The notes below the pieces were generated by a model. The model did not search any database and was not told the origin of the DNA. It saw only the letters and a program-made list of their open reading frames with translations. From assembly GCF_900111685.1 (NCBI RefSeq), contig NZ_FOHX01000006.1:492473-556472 (forward strand): a stretch of 64,000 nt of DNA, in the 5' to 3' direction. The stretch is from Nonomuraea wenchangensis. Lineage in GTDB: Bacteria; Actinomycetota; Actinomycetes; Streptosporangiales; Streptosporangiaceae. Shown in pieces: positions 62,535 to 64,000 of the stretch; the first letter of the stretch is position 1, and each line of letters begins with the position of its first letter. Made by a program: the position numbers and the translations under genes.

Positions 62535-62807
62535 CTAAGCAGCATCACCCGAATCGACCGATTTAGCCAGATTCAATCGACACATATCCACAGATACCAG
62601 AAGCATCGAACTGGAGCCACATTTATCTGCGACTTCACCCAGCCCCAACCGAGAGAATACCAGATCCCACTCTCCCATAATTCCCCGAACCTTTGAACGC
62701 CACCCACTAATGCCTGGGAACACACCGACCAGTGCACAGTAAACCGAAACCAGCCAACGAACACGCCAAGAGCCATCAAGGGAACTAGCATCGCTATTTG
62801 TCATCAA
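62535..62807 (-). CDS. Doubtful ORF in an AT-richer patch
   Basis: 90 codons upstream of tspO on the same strand, with lower GC at third positions than anything else in the window. It includes a hydrophobic run (LVSVYCALVGVFPGI). No family is recognised and no good ribosome site is seen. It may be a remnant of foreign DNA or chance. Confidence 0.22.
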   Translation of the reverse strand: MMTNSDASSLDGSWRVRWLVSVYCALVGVFPGISGWRSKVRGIMGEWDLVFSRLGLGEVADKCGSSSMLLVSVDMCRLNLAKSVDSGDAA

Positions 62808-63211
62808 AACCGCGAGCCACAGATTCCCTTCTCACGGCGACGAAATCTCCCCCCACGACGACAACCGCCCTCGCAACCCCTTGCATCGACCCGACCTCCG
62901 TTCTCCACATCAAAGCCAAACCAGACGAACGCGCCAATCACGCCCCTATATTCATATTCCACACACAACAGACAAAACGGCTACGACTCAGGTGTCCTCA
63001 GGGGCAGTTTTCTTCCCCCCGAAACTCTGGCCAAATCGGACATGCTGGGGCTCCGGGATGAACGGCTCAACACGCAGGAGTACAAACCCACTCCCGCCGC
63101 CGATCGCTCGTGCCGCAGCACCCCCAACTGCTTGCGACCATGGACAACAGCAAGCGAGACCCGGACATGAGAGGCCGGTGTCTCTCCCGACTACCGCAAA
63201 GGTAGGAATGC
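62808..63211. other. 404-bp gap without a supported gene
   Basis: Mixed composition with AT-rich islets (TATATTCATATTCC near 62945). A 21-codon frame from ATG 63140 ends at 63205, just before the next start, and could be a leader peptide or chance. Other open frames have no coding character. Confidence 0.35.
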
Positions 63212-63526
63212 GTGGACGTGCAGACGGAGATCCTCGGTCTGAAACTGCGTGTTGAGGCTCTGGAGGCGTGCTTGATCGCCGACACGGACCGCACGGCAAC
63301 CGTGAGTATCATCACCGCCCTCCGAACGGACATCGCCGAACTCCGAGCCGACGTAGCCGAAGATTTCGCAGCGTGGGGGGACGAGGTGGCCGGCGTTCGC
63401 TGCCAGCTCAACGACTATCTCAAAACTTCGCACTCCGACCTCGTGCGAGCCCTCGACTCACTCCGCTGCGAGATGATCGACCTGGGCATCAGACTCGACC
63501 GCCTGCTGGAAAACGGCGACTCTTAA
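63212..63526 (+). CDS. Small coiled-coil protein of unknown function
   Basis: 104 aa from the GTG at 63212, with AGGAAT upstream. Leu/Ile/Ala heptads over most of its length (ILGLKLRVEALEACL, TALRTDIAELRADVAEDF, LDSLRCEMIDLGIRLDRLLE) predict a long coiled coil. Three cysteines. It is followed 8 bp later by a strong terminator, which supports a real transcript. No family recognised. Confidence 0.58.
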   Translation: MDVQTEILGLKLRVEALEACLIADTDRTATVSIITALRTDIAELRADVAEDFAAWGDEVAGVRCQLNDYLKTSHSDLVRALDSLRCEMIDLGIRLDRLLENGDS

Positions 63527-63534
63527 CCGAAACC

Positions 63535-63561
63535 AGTGCCCCCGACCCCATCGGGGGCACT
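63535..63561 (+). terminator. Strong intrinsic terminator
   Basis: Perfect 11-bp stem AGTGCCCCCGA / TCGGGGGCACT with a 5-base loop, 8 bp after the coiled-coil gene's stop. Confidence 0.85.
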
Positions 63562-63695
63562 TAGTCAAAGCACCATCCACCCAATACCAAAATAGGGAGT
63601 TCTAACGTCACAGAGCCGCCACTCCAACAGATCGCACCCAACGCCCAGTCATACCGGCGACAGCCAAGCACTACAGAGATTGAAAGTTTGAGGTT

Positions 63696-64000
63696 TCATG
63701 TCGATCTCGGGTTCGTGATCAGGCCGGTGTGTGCCAGGAAGGCGTCCAGGAGGCTGGCGCGGTACTGCATCTGCTTGAGTCGGCTGCGGATGACCTTGGC
63801 GAGTTCGTCGAGTGTGCAGGGGGCCAGATTGCCCAGGCTGCGTTTGAGGTGCGACCACGCCATCTCCACCGGGTTGAGGTCGGGTGCGTAGGTCGGCAGG
63901 TAGAACACCGTCAGCCACGGACGCGCCTCGATCAGGGCGCGCATCCGGGCGTCGAGGTGGGTGCTGACGTTGTCCCAGATCAGCACGATCGGCCCGCCGA
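63696..64000 (-). mobile_element. IS630-family transposase, C-terminal end (rest beyond window)
   Basis: The frame is open to the window edge. It shows the DDE endonuclease C-terminal half: GGPIVLIWDNVSTHLDARMR (second Asp of the triad in WDN) and FYLPTYAPDLNPVEMAWSHL (Glu in NPVE). About 101 residues are visible. IS630 elements insert at TA. The left end of the element should lie just below 63696, in the AT-richer stretch near 63660-63695; I could not mark the terminal repeat without the other end. Confidence 0.88.

Noticed and set aside
62881..63255. 124-codon plus-strand frame
   Set aside because: His/Pro/Arg-rich chance frame that overlaps the better supported coiled-coil gene start.

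Overview
The window is very GC-rich, and its gene order around recA, recX, rny, miaB, pgsA, cinA, clgR and ftsK is the one found in Streptomyces and its relatives. GTG and TTG starts, DUF3046 and a mycobacterial-type LexA box fit a filamentous actinomycete. Streptosporangiaceae (Nonomuraea-like) is my best guess from protein style, not a proven assignment.

Layout. 1-5,955: a dimethylglycine/sarcosine catabolic operon (partial DMGDH-like enzyme, soxB, soxD, soxA) in which the gamma subunit appears fused to the end of alpha. 5,989-8,733: a secreted HNH nuclease-like lipoprotein convergent with a two-LamG secreted protein carrying a PT-repeat linker. 8,858-23,744: a conserved housekeeping block with miaB, the glutamate transporter gluABCD plus a second binding protein, an S9 peptidase, rny, a greatly enlarged recX, recA with its SOS box, DUF3046 and a VOC protein. 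23,834-28,483: a large Lhr-type helicase.

28,531-41,133 is an accessory metabolic block lying between lhr and the nei/clgR/cinA core. It holds a 2-TM protein, gamma-glutamyltransferase with TauE, a carboxylate-amine ligase, a VanX-like dipeptidase, and a sugar ABC importer with a GH3 enzyme flanked by two paralogous ROK repressors. 41,365-49,436 returns to the core: Rrf2, a broken gene remnant, nei, clgR, cinA, pgsA, rimO, a RodZ-like protein and ftsK.

49,510-60,528 encodes what looks like a complete oxidative hexuronate pathway. It comprises uronate dehydrogenase, glucarate dehydratase, 5-dehydro-4-deoxyglucarate dehydratase and 2-oxoglutarate-semialdehyde dehydrogenase, with an ABC importer, aldose epimerase, a LacI and an IclR regulator. 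A 16-bp quasi-palindrome recurs at its promoters and probably defines the regulon. An uncharacterised 375-aa protein (60,772) follows.

61,900-64,000 is gene-poor and less GC-rich, with TspO, orphan ORFs, a strong terminator and the end of an IS630-type transposase that runs off the window.
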